Below are positions 54,917-63,472 of a stretch of DNA of 64,000 bases, piece after piece (positions within the stretch are counted from its first letter, which is position 1; each line of letters opens with the position of its first letter). Made by a program: the position numbers and the translations under genes. This DNA comes from Mycolicibacterium hodleri (GTDB lineage Bacteria > Actinomycetota > Actinomycetes > Mycobacteriales > Mycobacteriaceae). The notes beneath the pieces were generated by a model. That model saw nothing but the letters and a program-made list of their open reading frames with translations. It had not been told where the DNA came from and searched no databases. Where the stretch lies: NCBI RefSeq assembly GCF_025822245.1, contig NZ_JACKTL010000005.1, forward strand, positions 34,322 through 98,321. Direction: 5' to 3'.

Positions 54917-55108
54917 TCAGCGGGCGGAGAGCCGGCGCAGCGCCATGTGGGCACGGCCGAGCAGGGCGCGGGCGGAGGCGAAGCGCAACCGTTCGTCGAG
55001 GAGACCGTCGACCTGCCACGTCGGAAAGGACCAGCCTTCGTCGCGAAGCGCCCGTCGCACCTCTGCGGTCAGCGCCAGCTCGTCGTCGATCGACTCCAGG
55101 TCGCGCAT
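54917..55108 (-). CDS. Small helical hypothetical protein
   Basis: This 63-residue frame encodes a charged, mostly helical peptide (IDDELALTAEVRRALRDEGWSF, then DERLRFASARALLGRAHMALRRL). It begins 9 bp after the stop of the winged-helix regulator and is probably in its operon. No ribosome site is clear. I do not recognise a family; it is accepted because of its tight placement and non-random sequence. Confidence 0.5.
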   Translation of the reverse strand: MRDLESIDDELALTAEVRRALRDEGWSFPTWQVDGLLDERLRFASARALLGRAHMALRRLSAR

Positions 55109-55117
55109 CGCATCAAG

Positions 55118-55672
55118 CTAGGGGTGGACGACGGGCGTCGCGACGGTTTTGGCCGACGTGATTCTTATCCGCGTATCGGCGCCGGGATCCAAGCGGTAGC
55201 CTCGGCCGCGCACCGTGGTCAGCCGGTGCGCCTGCGTGGTCAGCTTGACCCGGATCCGACGGATGAGGGTGTCGACCACCCGGCTCGAGACATCCTCCTG
55301 GCCAACGCGATCCGACCACACGTCCTGGATCAGCACGTGCCGGCACACGGTCCGGCGTGGCCGCGCGGCCAGGTAGCCGAGCAACGCGAACTCGCGGTAG
55401 GCCAGCCGTACGGGTCGGCCGTCGACGCTCACCCGTCGGTCGACCAGATCGATGATCAGCCCGTTCGTCGTCCGGCCGTCGTCGGTGGTCGCGGTGTGCG
55501 CCAGGGTGCCCGGAATCAGCTCGGAGACAGCCCTTCCGAACTCGTCCGCGAGGTGCAGGACGTGCTCGACGAAACCGGGTCCGCCGGGTACGTCAAGGGT
55601 GACGATGACCCGGACGTCCCTCTCCGGCCAGTCGCCCACACTCTGCGGAACGGCTTGATGCACGGCCAACAC
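55118..55672 (-). CDS. Winged-helix (OmpR/PhoB C-terminal type) regulator without receiver domain
   Basis: The 184-residue protein ends in a PhoB-type DNA-binding domain: VSVDGRPVRLAYREFALLGYLAARPRRTVCRHVLIQDVW, then SRVVDTLIRRIRVKLTTQAHRLTTVRGRGYRL. The N-terminal 70 residues are not a response-regulator receiver; no phosphorylatable aspartate pattern is seen. The start is GTG. It is divergent from the APC permease gene across 223 bp, so it may control that transporter. Confidence 0.85.
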   Translation of the reverse strand: MLAVHQAVPQSVGDWPERDVRVIVTLDVPGGPGFVEHVLHLADEFGRAVSELIPGTLAHTATTDDGRTTNGLIIDLVDRRVSVDGRPVRLAYREFALLGYLAARPRRTVCRHVLIQDVWSDRVGQEDVSSRVVDTLIRRIRVKLTTQAHRLTTVRGRGYRLDPGADTRIRITSAKTVATPVVHP

Positions 55673-55895
55673 TGTGCGCCGCCGCTCGGGCGCGGTACAT
55701 GATTTCCGTCGTCACGAGGGCAACCGAGGTACGGCATCGCTGCGGGCCGGGCACTGACCACCCGGCGAGCGAGCTCCGTATGTGACCAATTGTGGCGGCC
55801 TAGGACTCGTGGTGAATCCAGCCGTGGCCGGTGACCTCACTCGCCGCCTACGGTGCCCTTGCCCGCACGTTGACTTCTCCGAAAGACGGTCGCCG

Positions 55896-57329
55896 ATGTC
55901 CGAAACTACAACGCCTGCAGAGATATTGGGAGAGGCCAACCCGGACCGGAAACTCCGAGGCAATCTCGGTGTCGCCTCCATCGTGTTCATGGTGGTCGCG
56001 GCGGCGGCGCCGCTCGGCGTGATCGGTGGAGTCGTCCCGCTCGGCATTGCAGGTGGCAACGGTGCCGGATTCCCGGCGACGTTCATCGTCGCGACGATCG
56101 TATTGCTCTTGTTCGCCGTAGGTTTCACCGCCATGACCCCTCATGTCGAGGAGGCGGGCGCGTTCTTCTCCTACGTGCGCAAGGCCCTCGGCTTCCCGAC
56201 GGGAATCGGCATCGCATTCGTCGCCGTCGTGAGCTACCTGGCCATCGAAGCGGGCGTCTACGGTCTGCTGGGCCCGGCGGGTGCGAGCATCGTCGAACTG
56301 TTCGGCGGTCCTACCCTGCCCTGGTGGCTGTTCGCCCTGGTGGCCTTCGCGGTGACCACCTACCTGGGCTACCGCAACATCGAGCTGTCCAGCCGGGTGC
56401 TTGCAGTGCTGCTGACGGCCGAGATTGCGATCGTCGCGGTCCTCGACCTCGTCATCGTCGTCCGTGGCGGTGATCATGGGTTGTCGACCGGCATCGTCAG
56501 TCCGCACGCGATTCTCTCGGGCTCGGTCGGCATCGGATTGCTGTTCGCGATCATCAGCTACGTCGGGTTCGAGGCGACCGCCATCTTCCGCGACGAGGCC
56601 CGAGCCCCTGAGCGCACCATTCCGCGGGCGACGTACGCGTCACTGCTCCTGATCGGCGTCTTCTACGCCGTCACCAGCTGGGCGATGATCTCGGGCTGGG
56701 GTGACGAGGAGGCCGTCCGCCGGGCCACCGACTCCGGTTCGTCATTCCTCGGAGACACCGCGCAGCGCTACCTCGGAACCGTGGGTGCGGACGTCATCAC
56801 GGTGCTGTACTTCACCAGCCTGTTCGCCTGCATCCTGTCGTTCCACAACGTGGTGTCGCGCTACCTGTTCGCGTTGGCGCAGCGCGACGTCCTGCCCGCC
56901 TCGCTGAGCCGTCCGCACGGCACACACGGATCGCCGCATCTGGCGTCGCTGTGGATCTCCGGGATCGTCGCGATCAGCATCGCCGGTGCGGTGGTGTTCC
57001 GGCTGGACCCCGCGGCGCAGTTCTACACCTGGTTTGCGGGGGCGACGACCGTCGGCATCGTGGTGCTGCTCATCGCGACCAGCGTTGCCGTCCTGGCGTA
57101 CTTCCGCGGTGACCGGAAGGGTTACTCGCAGTGGCGAGTTCGGATCGCCCCTAGCTTCGGGCTGCTCGGTTTGGTGGGTTCGCTGGTCCTGATCCTGGCC
57201 AACCTCAGCGATCTCGTCGGTGGATCGAGCGTGCTCGCCTGGGTGATCGTGGTGCTGCTGGTGAGCGCCTTCGCGATCGGCGTCGCGATCGGCCGGCGGG
57301 CAGGGCAGTCCCAGTCGACCGGTTCGTGA
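55896..57329 (+). CDS. APC-family amino acid permease
   Basis: The 477-residue protein has 12 hydrophobic helices. GVASIVFMVVAAAAPLGVIGGVVPLGIAGGNGAG is the first APC helix with its substrate-binding break, and ISYVGFEATAIFRDEARAPERTIPRATYAS is the conserved helix 6-loop. It imports an amino acid or amine by proton symport. ATG at 55896 is chosen to give MSETTTPAEILG; upstream frame is non-conserved. TACGGT at 55849-55854 may be its -10. Downstream lie a YeiH-type exporter and flavoenzymes, so the imported compound may be catabolised there. Confidence 0.9.
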   Translation: MSETTTPAEILGEANPDRKLRGNLGVASIVFMVVAAAAPLGVIGGVVPLGIAGGNGAGFPATFIVATIVLLLFAVGFTAMTPHVEEAGAFFSYVRKALGFPTGIGIAFVAVVSYLAIEAGVYGLLGPAGASIVELFGGPTLPWWLFALVAFAVTTYLGYRNIELSSRVLAVLLTAEIAIVAVLDLVIVVRGGDHGLSTGIVSPHAILSGSVGIGLLFAIISYVGFEATAIFRDEARAPERTIPRATYASLLLIGVFYAVTSWAMISGWGDEEAVRRATDSGSSFLGDTAQRYLGTVGADVITVLYFTSLFACILSFHNVVSRYLFALAQRDVLPASLSRPHGTHGSPHLASLWISGIVAISIAGAVVFRLDPAAQFYTWFAGATTVGIVVLLIATSVAVLAYFRGDRKGYSQWRVRIAPSFGLLGLVGSLVLILANLSDLVGGSSVLAWVIVVLLVSAFAIGVAIGRRAGQSQSTGS

Positions 57330-57414
57330 CTCGGGATCACTGCGATCCGATGTCTTGTCGTCCGGTCACGGCTGCGCGACGATCGCGGTCAACCATCGTC
57401 GAGGAGAGTGTGTC

Positions 57415-57552
57415 GTGAGCGAATCGAGTCCCGAACCGCAGGCCCGGCGGTCCTGGTACGCCCGCCTCGGCACCGATTGGTGGGCAACGATCGTCGCGGG
57501 CGCGATCACCGTTCTCGCCGTCACCAACCTCCTTCCCCGAATTCCGTGGTGA
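57415..57552 (+). CDS. 45-residue single-helix membrane protein upstream of YeiH
   Basis: The GTG start has GAGGAG eight bases upstream. The product has a charged, proline-containing N-terminus, an interface motif TDWWATIV, one membrane helix (about residues 22-39) and ends LLPRIPW. Its stop is 4 bp before the exporter ATG, so the two are surely co-translated. Some larger YeiH-type exporters, as I recall, begin with a helix containing DWWA; this gene could be that helix split off as a separate subunit. Confidence 0.65.
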   Translation: MSESSPEPQARRSWYARLGTDWWATIVAGAITVLAVTNLLPRIPW

Positions 57553-57556
57553 TCCG

Positions 57557-58675
57557 ATGAGCTCGACGTCCGTCACCTCCGACGAGGATCACGTCGACGA
57601 GGCCGCGCCGCCCGCGAACCCGCTCGAATACGTTCCCGGGGTGCTGCTGCTCGTCGTCATCGGCCTGCTCGGCAAGTACGCCCAGATCGGCTGGAACGCA
57701 CTGGCCAAGCATGAACATTGGACCGTACCCGACATCGAGTACGTGCTGTGGGCCATCCTGATCGGCCTGCTGATCACCAACACCGTTGGGGTGCATCGCA
57801 TCTTCCGTCCCGGCGTCGGGACCTACGAGTTCTGGTTGAAGATCGGAATCGTGGCCCTCGGTTCACGATTCGTGCTCGGCGACGTCCTCAAGCTGGGTGG
57901 TACCAGCCTGGTGCAGATCCTGGTGGACATGGCCGTGGCCGGTGCCATCATCATCTTCGCGGCCCGCCTGTTCGGCTTGTCGGGAAAGCTCGGGTCGCTC
58001 CTCGCGATCGGGACCTCGATCTGTGGGGTGTCGGCGATCATCGCGTCGAAGGGAGCGATCCGAGCCCGCAACTCCGACGCGAGCTACGCAATCGCCGCGA
58101 TCCTTGCGCTCGGTGCGGTCGCGCTGTTCACGCTGCCCCCGCTGGGGCACCTGATCGGGCTCAGCGACCACGAATTCGGGCTGTGGGCGGGCCTGGCCGT
58201 CGACAACACCGCCGAGACGACGGCGACCGGCTACCTCTTCTCGGAGGAGGTAGGCAAGATCGCGGTCCTGGTGAAGTCGACGCGCAACGCCCTCATCGGG
58301 TTCGTGGTCCTCGGCTTCGCGCTGTACTGGGCGGCGCGTGGTGAGGCCGATCAGATCGCCCCGGGATTTGGGAGCAGGGCGAAGTTCGTCTGGGAGAAGT
58401 TCCCGAAGTTCGTCCTCGGCTTCCTCGCGGTGTCGGCGGTGGCGACGGCGGGGTGGTTGACCAAGGGGCAGAGTGCCAATCTGGCGAATGTCTCGAAGTG
58501 GGCGTTCCTGCTGACCTTCGCCGGCGTCGGACTGAACACCAACTTCCGTGAGCTCGCGCGCACCGGCTGGCGTCCGTTGGTGGTCGCCGTCATCGGATTG
58601 TTGGTGGTGGCAACGGTTTCCCTTGGCCTGGTGTTGCTGACCTCGCGCGTACTGGGTTGGGGCGTTCACACGTGA
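57557..58675 (+). CDS. YeiH-family putative sulfate exporter
   Basis: The 372-residue membrane protein has about ten helices and the hallmark [32 protein letters not shown] of the UPF0324/YeiH family, with [20 protein letters not shown] near the C-terminus. The family is called a putative sulfate exporter from context; some members move other small anions. It lies 4 bp after a tiny membrane protein gene and is followed 20 bp later by a flavoprotein gene. Confidence 0.9.
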   Translation: MSSTSVTSDEDHVDEAAPPANPLEYVPGVLLLVVIGLLGKYAQIGWNALAKHEHWTVPDIEYVLWAILIGLLITNTVGVHRIFRPGVGTYEFWLKIGIVALGSRFVLGDVLKLGGTSLVQILVDMAVAGAIIIFAARLFGLSGKLGSLLAIGTSICGVSAIIASKGAIRARNSDASYAIAAILALGAVALFTLPPLGHLIGLSDHEFGLWAGLAVDNTAETTATGYLFSEEVGKIAVLVKSTRNALIGFVVLGFALYWAARGEADQIAPGFGSRAKFVWEKFPKFVLGFLAVSAVATAGWLTKGQSANLANVSKWAFLLTFAGVGLNTNFRELARTGWRPLVVAVIGLLVVATVSLGLVLLTSRVLGWGVHT

Positions 58676-58694
58676 CTCTTGCCCCGGCGACGAC

Positions 58695-60119
58695 GTGAGG
58701 GCAGATCGCGTCGTCGTCGTCGGAGGCGGTTTCAGCGGCGCGATGTGCGCGGTGAACCTCACCAGGCTCAGCCAACATCCCCTGCACGTCACCGTCGTCG
58801 ACGACCGTGGGTCGGTGGGACGAGGTGTCGCCTACGGGGTGCGCAGGCCCGAGTACCTGCTCAACGTGGCCGCGCGCAACATGTCCGCCCTTCCCGACGA
58901 GCCCGACCACTTCCTGCAGTGGCTGCAGACCCGAGCCGAGTTCGAGCTGACGCCGGAAGTCGAACTGCGGGAACGCTTCATACCGCGCCAGATCTACGGC
59001 GACTACCTGCGGTCGATCGTCCAGCACCACCTGCAGAGCCCGGGCGAGTTGACGCTCGCCACATCGGAATTCGTCACCGGCGTCGCGGTCGACGTCGAGC
59101 CCGCCGGATCGGGGTGTCTGGTCCACATGGCCGACGGAGCCGTCCTCGAGGCCGATCGCGTGGTGCTGGCCACCGGCAACGAACCACCCGCGCCGCTGCC
59201 CGGCAGCGCGGAACTCCAGGAGCACCCCGCCTGGGTCGGCAACCCCTGGGACGCCTGGGAGACGCGCCTGCCCCCGATGGACGGCAGCATCGTGATCCTC
59301 GGCACGGGCCTGTCGGCGGTGGACGCCGTCGTCACCCTCCGCGAACTGGGCTGGATGGGCCGCATTCATGCGGTGTCGCGCCACGGCTGGTTTCCGCACG
59401 CCCACTTTCGTGGCATCGAGTACCCCGAGTTCCCGCCCCCGGGAATCGATCTCGCCGAACTGGGCCTGCGGGCTCTGCACTCCCTCGTCACCGAGCACTG
59501 CGCGGCGTTGCACGAGCGAAACGCCAACCCCGCGATCATCGTCGACAAGTTGCGCCCGCACACGCAGCGGATCTGGAGTGGCTTCACCCGGGAGGAGCGG
59601 GTGACCTTCGCGAAGGAGCATGCCGCCCGCTGGAACGTCTTTCGGCACCGCATCGCACCGGTGATCCGCGCTCAGGTCACCGGCTCGCAACTCACCGGGC
59701 AGCTAGAAGTTCACGCCGCCAGCATCGCCACGGTGACGGCTGCACGGAACCGGGTCGACGTCCACCTGGCCGACGGCTCGACCTTGTCCGGTGATCTGGT
59801 GATCAACGCGACCGGTCCGTCGACGAGATTCAGTGCGACGCGGTCGGTACTGCTGCGGAACCTGCTGCGTCGAGGTGCGGTGGCGCCCGACGCCACCGAC
59901 ATGGGGGTGCGCGTCGAACCCGACCACACGGTGGTGGACGCCGAGGGGGAGCGGTCACCGTGGCTGCTCGCCGTGGGTCCCATGCTTCGTGGAACGTATT
60001 GGGAGACCGTGGCCGTGCCCGAATTGCGTTCTCAGGCCCGCCGCGTGGCCGAGACCGTGCTCGGCGCCGCACACGACGAGCTAGGCGACGTGCACCCTCA
60101 GCTCGAGTACATGATCTGA
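58695..60119 (+). CDS. FAD/NAD(P)-binding protein of the HpxO-like (FAD_NAD_bind) group
   Basis: The 474-residue flavoprotein begins with a dinucleotide fold, VVVVGGGFSGAMCAVNL, then VDDRGSVGRGVAYGVRRPEYLLNVAARNMSALP, the FAD/NAD(P)-binding signature of this poorly known group. IVILGTGLSAVDAVVTL is the second, NAD(P)-binding, fold and VINATGPSTRFSAT closes the FAD domain. It may be an oxidoreductase or N-hydroxylase-like enzyme. The GTG start lacks a good ribosome site. Function with the exporter is unproven. Confidence 0.88.
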   Translation: MRADRVVVVGGGFSGAMCAVNLTRLSQHPLHVTVVDDRGSVGRGVAYGVRRPEYLLNVAARNMSALPDEPDHFLQWLQTRAEFELTPEVELRERFIPRQIYGDYLRSIVQHHLQSPGELTLATSEFVTGVAVDVEPAGSGCLVHMADGAVLEADRVVLATGNEPPAPLPGSAELQEHPAWVGNPWDAWETRLPPMDGSIVILGTGLSAVDAVVTLRELGWMGRIHAVSRHGWFPHAHFRGIEYPEFPPPGIDLAELGLRALHSLVTEHCAALHERNANPAIIVDKLRPHTQRIWSGFTREERVTFAKEHAARWNVFRHRIAPVIRAQVTGSQLTGQLEVHAASIATVTAARNRVDVHLADGSTLSGDLVINATGPSTRFSATRSVLLRNLLRRGAVAPDATDMGVRVEPDHTVVDAEGERSPWLLAVGPMLRGTYWETVAVPELRSQARRVAETVLGAAHDELGDVHPQLEYMI

Positions 60120-60125
60120 GTCCGC

Positions 60126-60869
60126 TCAGCGCGGATTGCGTTCCCCGGCCTCGACGGCGACGTCCAGTCGGTTCTGCGCCGGCGCCACCGGGCACGTCGC
60201 GAAGTCGGTGAACGAGCACGGCAGGTTGGCCGCCTTGTTGAAGTCCAACGTCACCGAACCGTCGGCGTCGGGTTCTGCGACCGCCAGCGACCGCGCCCCC
60301 GGGTGGGTGGTCACCCCGCTCGTCGCGTCCGTGAACAGGATGTGCAATCCACCCGACGCACGACCGAAGACGACGAGGCGTCGCCAGGCGCCGGCGAGGG
60401 TGAAGTCGACGACCCCGACGGCGTCGTGATGATGTTCGAGTCCGGTGACGACGGCACCCGTCGTCACCGTCGTGGTCCGCTCGTAGGGGGTGAACGTGCC
60501 GGTGACGACCCAGCTTTCGCTCGGGGCGTACGTCGGGATGCCGTGGTAGGCCGCCAGGTGCGGGGACTTCGGGTCGTGGACCCGCAGCGCAACCGAGCCC
60601 GTGCGGCGGATGACCTCGATGCGTCGCTCGCCGTCCTCGACGAGCAACCCCGGTGCGCCTTCGGCCGGCTCGAGCCGCTCGACCCCGTCGACTCCCTCGA
60701 CGAACACCGCATCGGCGTCGGCCCGCCAGCGTCCGGGAAGATCGGCGACGCTCTCGAAGTCCTCGGTGAGCCAGTACAGGCCGGTGATGCTGACCCAGCC
60801 GAGCGGATCACCGAAGTAGCGCTCGCGCTCGGCGTGCCACTGCGTCCACTCCGTCTCGATCGTGGTCAT
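60126..60869 (-). CDS. DUF1684 protein
   Basis: The 247-residue protein starts TEWTQWHAERERYFGDPLGWVSITGLYWL and contains the family block LDFNKAANLPCSFTDFATCPVAPAQNRLDVAVEAGE near the end. DUF1684 proteins are widespread in actinobacteria and have no known function. It overlaps the dodecin stop by 4 bp (ATGA), so both are made from one mRNA. Confidence 0.9.
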   Translation of the reverse strand: MTTIETEWTQWHAERERYFGDPLGWVSITGLYWLTEDFESVADLPGRWRADADAVFVEGVDGVERLEPAEGAPGLLVEDGERRIEVIRRTGSVALRVHDPKSPHLAAYHGIPTYAPSESWVVTGTFTPYERTTTVTTGAVVTGLEHHHDAVGVVDFTLAGAWRRLVVFGRASGGLHILFTDATSGVTTHPGARSLAVAEPDADGSVTLDFNKAANLPCSFTDFATCPVAPAQNRLDVAVEAGERNPR

Positions 60870-61084
60870 GCGTCACCCTCTTCGAGCCGGAAGCCGACCT
60901 TGAGAGTCACCTGGAAGTGGGCCACCTGACCGTCTTCGAGTTCGCCGCGAACCGACTGCACTTCGAACCAGTCGAGCCCGCGCAGCGTCTTGGCGGCCCG
61001 GTTGACTCCGTTGCGGATGGCGGCGTCGATTCCGTCGGGTGAGGTCCCGACGATCTCGACTATCCGGTACGTGTGCTCGCTCAT
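60866..61084 (-). CDS. Dodecin-family flavin-binding protein
   Basis: The 72-residue protein matches dodecin: YRIVEIVGTSPDGIDAAIRNGVNRAAKTLRGLDWFEVQSVRG, with the tryptophan that stacks on flavin, followed by AHFQVTLKVGFRLEE. Dodecins form 12-mers that store FMN/riboflavin or CoA. GAAGGAG precedes the ATG. It is near two flavoenzyme genes, which is suggestive. TACGGT at 61125-61120 on the minus strand may be its -10. Confidence 0.92.
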   Translation of the reverse strand: MSEHTYRIVEIVGTSPDGIDAAIRNGVNRAAKTLRGLDWFEVQSVRGELEDGQVAHFQVTLKVGFRLEEGDA

Positions 61085-61297
61085 GGCGTCTCCTTCGGTG
61101 CGTCGCGTCTGTTGAGTCAACCGTACGAGGCGGATCCTGTACAGCTTCGAACCAGCGTGATTGCAACGGCGGAGACGAAGTCGAGACGCGCTCGCCGTCG
61201 TCAAAGTCATTGTGACGCAACGACTCGGGGATCGCCGGGCCGGAGGGCCAGCCAACCAGCGGTGGCGTGGTCGGCGCGCCGGTCGGCCGGCCGTGGC

Positions 61298-61303
61298 TAG
61301 GGT
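61298..61303 (+). promoter_or_regulatory. -10 box of the 44-residue protein gene, leaderless
   Basis: TAGGGT ends exactly 7 bp before the ATG at 61310, which supports that short frame as a real, leaderless gene heading the monooxygenase operon. Confidence 0.55.
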
Positions 61304-61309
61304 CGCACC

Positions 61310-61444
61310 ATGACCGAAGTGGAGCGCTTCGCCGTCTGGCTCAAGCAGACCTCGTGGCACGAGTGGTGGCCCTGGATCGTGCTCGCCGTGGGCATCGCGA
61401 TCGTCACGGTCGGCGGCATCCTCTTCAGTCCCGTCAGCCCGTAA
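61310..61444 (+). CDS. 44-residue single-helix membrane protein
   Basis: The peptide reads MTEVERFAVWLKQTSW, then HEWWPWIVLAVGIAIVTVGG, then ILFSPVSP: a short amphipathic head, a WW interface and one membrane helix. The ATG sits 7 bp after TAGGGT. The monooxygenase gene starts 31 bp after its stop. It resembles in layout the 45-residue protein upstream of the YeiH exporter (D/E-W-W, x2, I-V, helix, Pro-rich end). No known family is recognised. Confidence 0.6.
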   Translation: MTEVERFAVWLKQTSWHEWWPWIVLAVGIAIVTVGGILFSPVSP

Positions 61445-61475
61445 AGCCATTTCCAGCAACGACATCGGGGAACTC

Positions 61476-62906
61476 ATGCCCAAGCCGGCAAACGATCGTC
61501 CACTCCTGTACTCGGCGTTCGTGATGAACACCCCGTCGCACGTGATCCACGGACTGTGGCGCGACCCGACGGCGGCCAACCACGAGATCAATTCGTTGGA
61601 GCACTGGGTCGACCTGGCGCGGTACCTCGACGGCGCGGGCTACGACCTGATGTTCTTCGCCGACGTGAGCGGCCTGCGATCGCCCTGGAACGGTTCCTAC
61701 GAGCTGGTCGCACGCGAAGGCATGCAGATCCCGACGAACGACCCGTCGGTGCTGATCTCCGCGCTCGCCACGGCGACGAAGAACCTGGGCCTGGTCTACA
61801 CCAGTTCGATCGCCCAAAGCCTTCCGTTCGACTTCGCGCGGCGCATCTCCACCCTGGACCACTACACCCGTGGACGCGTGGGCTGGAACATCGTGACGAG
61901 CTTCTCCGACAACACCTATCGCAACTACGGTCACGACAAGCTCGTCGAGCACGACCTGCGGTACGAGATCGCCGAGGAGTACGTCGATGTCCTCTACAAG
62001 CTGTGGGAGGGATCGTGGGACGAGGACGCGCTGCGTGCCGACAAGCAGGCCGGAGTGCATGCCGACGCCGCGAAGATCCACAAGATCAACCACGTCGGTC
62101 AGCACTTCTCGGTCGAGGGGCCGCACTTCGTGACACCGTCGCCGCAGCGCGTTCCGGTGCTGTTTCAGGCAGGCGCGTCGCCGGTCGGCCAGCGCTTCTC
62201 GGCGCGCAACGCCGAGGGAGTGTTCATCTCCAGCCCGGACCCCGAATCGGCGCGCGGGTTGATCGACGAGACGCGGGCACTGGCAGCCGATTACGGGCGT
62301 GACCCATACGACGTCAAGTTCTTCCAGGGTCTGTCGCTGGTGGTGGGCCGCACGTCCGAGGAGGCCAGGGAGAAGGAAGCCCGGATCGAGGCGTTGTCCA
62401 GCGTCGAGGGCGTGCTGTGCCACATCCTCGGTGACGCGGGCATCGACGCGGGGGCACTGCCGCTGGACACGCCGCTGTCGGATCTCGGCGAATTCCGGGG
62501 CATTCAGGGCTGGATCCGGTGGGCGAGTGAGGCCGCGGGGGATGCCGAACCCACGATCAACGATCTTGGCCGCGCCTTCGAACGCAGCAGTCGCATCGTC
62601 GGTTCGCCCACCGAGATCGCCGACAAGCTGGAGGAGTGGCGCGACGCCGGCATCGACGGGGTCAACGTCTTCCACGCCGTCCGGCCCGGCACGTTCTCCG
62701 ACATCGCCGAACTGCTGTTCCCCGAGTTGCGCAGGCGCGGGCTGCTCGGCGACGACAAGTCGGGCACGTTGCGGCACAAGCTGTCCCGCGGCGGCTCGGA
62801 TCGGCTGCCCGGCACCCACCCGGCGGCGAAGTACCGCGGCGCGTTCACCGAAAACTCGTTGGCGGACAAGGTCGCAGAGCCCTTGACCCTGCCGGCGCGG
62901 GTATAG
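61476..62906 (+). CDS. NtaA/DszA-type FMN-dependent monooxygenase
   Basis: The 476-residue protein is of the bacterial-luciferase-like NtaA/SnaA/DszA group: HWVDLARYLDGAGYDLMFFADVSG, SFDFARRISTLDHYTRGRVGWNIVTSF-type core and VPVLFQAGASPVGQRFSARNAEGVFIS. These enzymes use reduced FMN from a separate reductase to oxidise aminocarboxylates, sulfones or similar compounds. GGGGAA precedes the ATG. No flavin reductase gene is nearby. With the exporter and permease to the left, sulfur- or nitrogen-compound catabolism is plausible but not shown. Confidence 0.9.
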   Translation: MPKPANDRPLLYSAFVMNTPSHVIHGLWRDPTAANHEINSLEHWVDLARYLDGAGYDLMFFADVSGLRSPWNGSYELVAREGMQIPTNDPSVLISALATATKNLGLVYTSSIAQSLPFDFARRISTLDHYTRGRVGWNIVTSFSDNTYRNYGHDKLVEHDLRYEIAEEYVDVLYKLWEGSWDEDALRADKQAGVHADAAKIHKINHVGQHFSVEGPHFVTPSPQRVPVLFQAGASPVGQRFSARNAEGVFISSPDPESARGLIDETRALAADYGRDPYDVKFFQGLSLVVGRTSEEAREKEARIEALSSVEGVLCHILGDAGIDAGALPLDTPLSDLGEFRGIQGWIRWASEAAGDAEPTINDLGRAFERSSRIVGSPTEIADKLEEWRDAGIDGVNVFHAVRPGTFSDIAELLFPELRRRGLLGDDKSGTLRHKLSRGGSDRLPGTHPAAKYRGAFTENSLADKVAEPLTLPARV

Positions 62907-62909
62907 CGG

Positions 62910-63404
62910 TCAGCTCAGGGCGGTGCCGTCGCGGCCGACGATCGTCTCCACCGCGCCGCGCAACTTCTCGAGCTCCTGACGTTGCTCCTCCGAGTAGTCG
63001 CGTGCGTTGTCGTCCAGCACGCACACCGTGCCGACCACGTTGCCCTCCGGACCGTGGACGGCGAGGCCCAGATAGTTGTGCAGACCGAACTCGACCTCGT
63101 CCTCGTTGCCCGCGAAGGTCTGATCGGTCCGGGAGTCCCGGACGAACAGATCGTCGTCGGTGTCGACGATGCGCTCGCAGTACAGCGGCACCCGGGTGGC
63201 GTCGTCGCCGGCCTTCTTGCCCGCCGCGCCAACGGTGTAGTGCTTGGTGGCCTCTCCGGCGGTGGCCGCGACGACCATCGAGTCGGGTTCGGAGCGCATC
63301 ACCAGAAGGGACTTCACGCCGAGCAATTCGGCCACCCTCTCGAGTTCTGGGGTGAGGGCGGCCAGTCCGTCGGTGGTGTCGGTGCGATGGGGTTCGGAGG
63401 TCAT
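62910..63404 (-). CDS. Stand-alone GAF-domain protein
   Basis: The 164-residue protein is a single GAF domain: LLVMRSEPDSMVVAATAGEA, RVPLYCERIVDTDDDLFVRDSR and FGLHNYLGLAVHGPEGNVVGTVCVLDDNARDYSEEQRQELEKL. GAF domains bind small ligands or sense redox state; no output domain is attached. On the minus strand CAAGAT ends 7 bp before the ATG, a weak leaderless promoter. It converges on the monooxygenase gene with three bases between stops. Confidence 0.88.
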   Translation of the reverse strand: MTSEPHRTDTTDGLAALTPELERVAELLGVKSLLVMRSEPDSMVVAATAGEATKHYTVGAAGKKAGDDATRVPLYCERIVDTDDDLFVRDSRTDQTFAGNEDEVEFGLHNYLGLAVHGPEGNVVGTVCVLDDNARDYSEEQRQELEKLRGAVETIVGRDGTALS

Positions 63405-63472
63405 CCCACGATCTTGGCCCGTCGTCGGAGTTCGGTCGAGGGTTGTCAGACGATGCGACTACAATCGAACAC

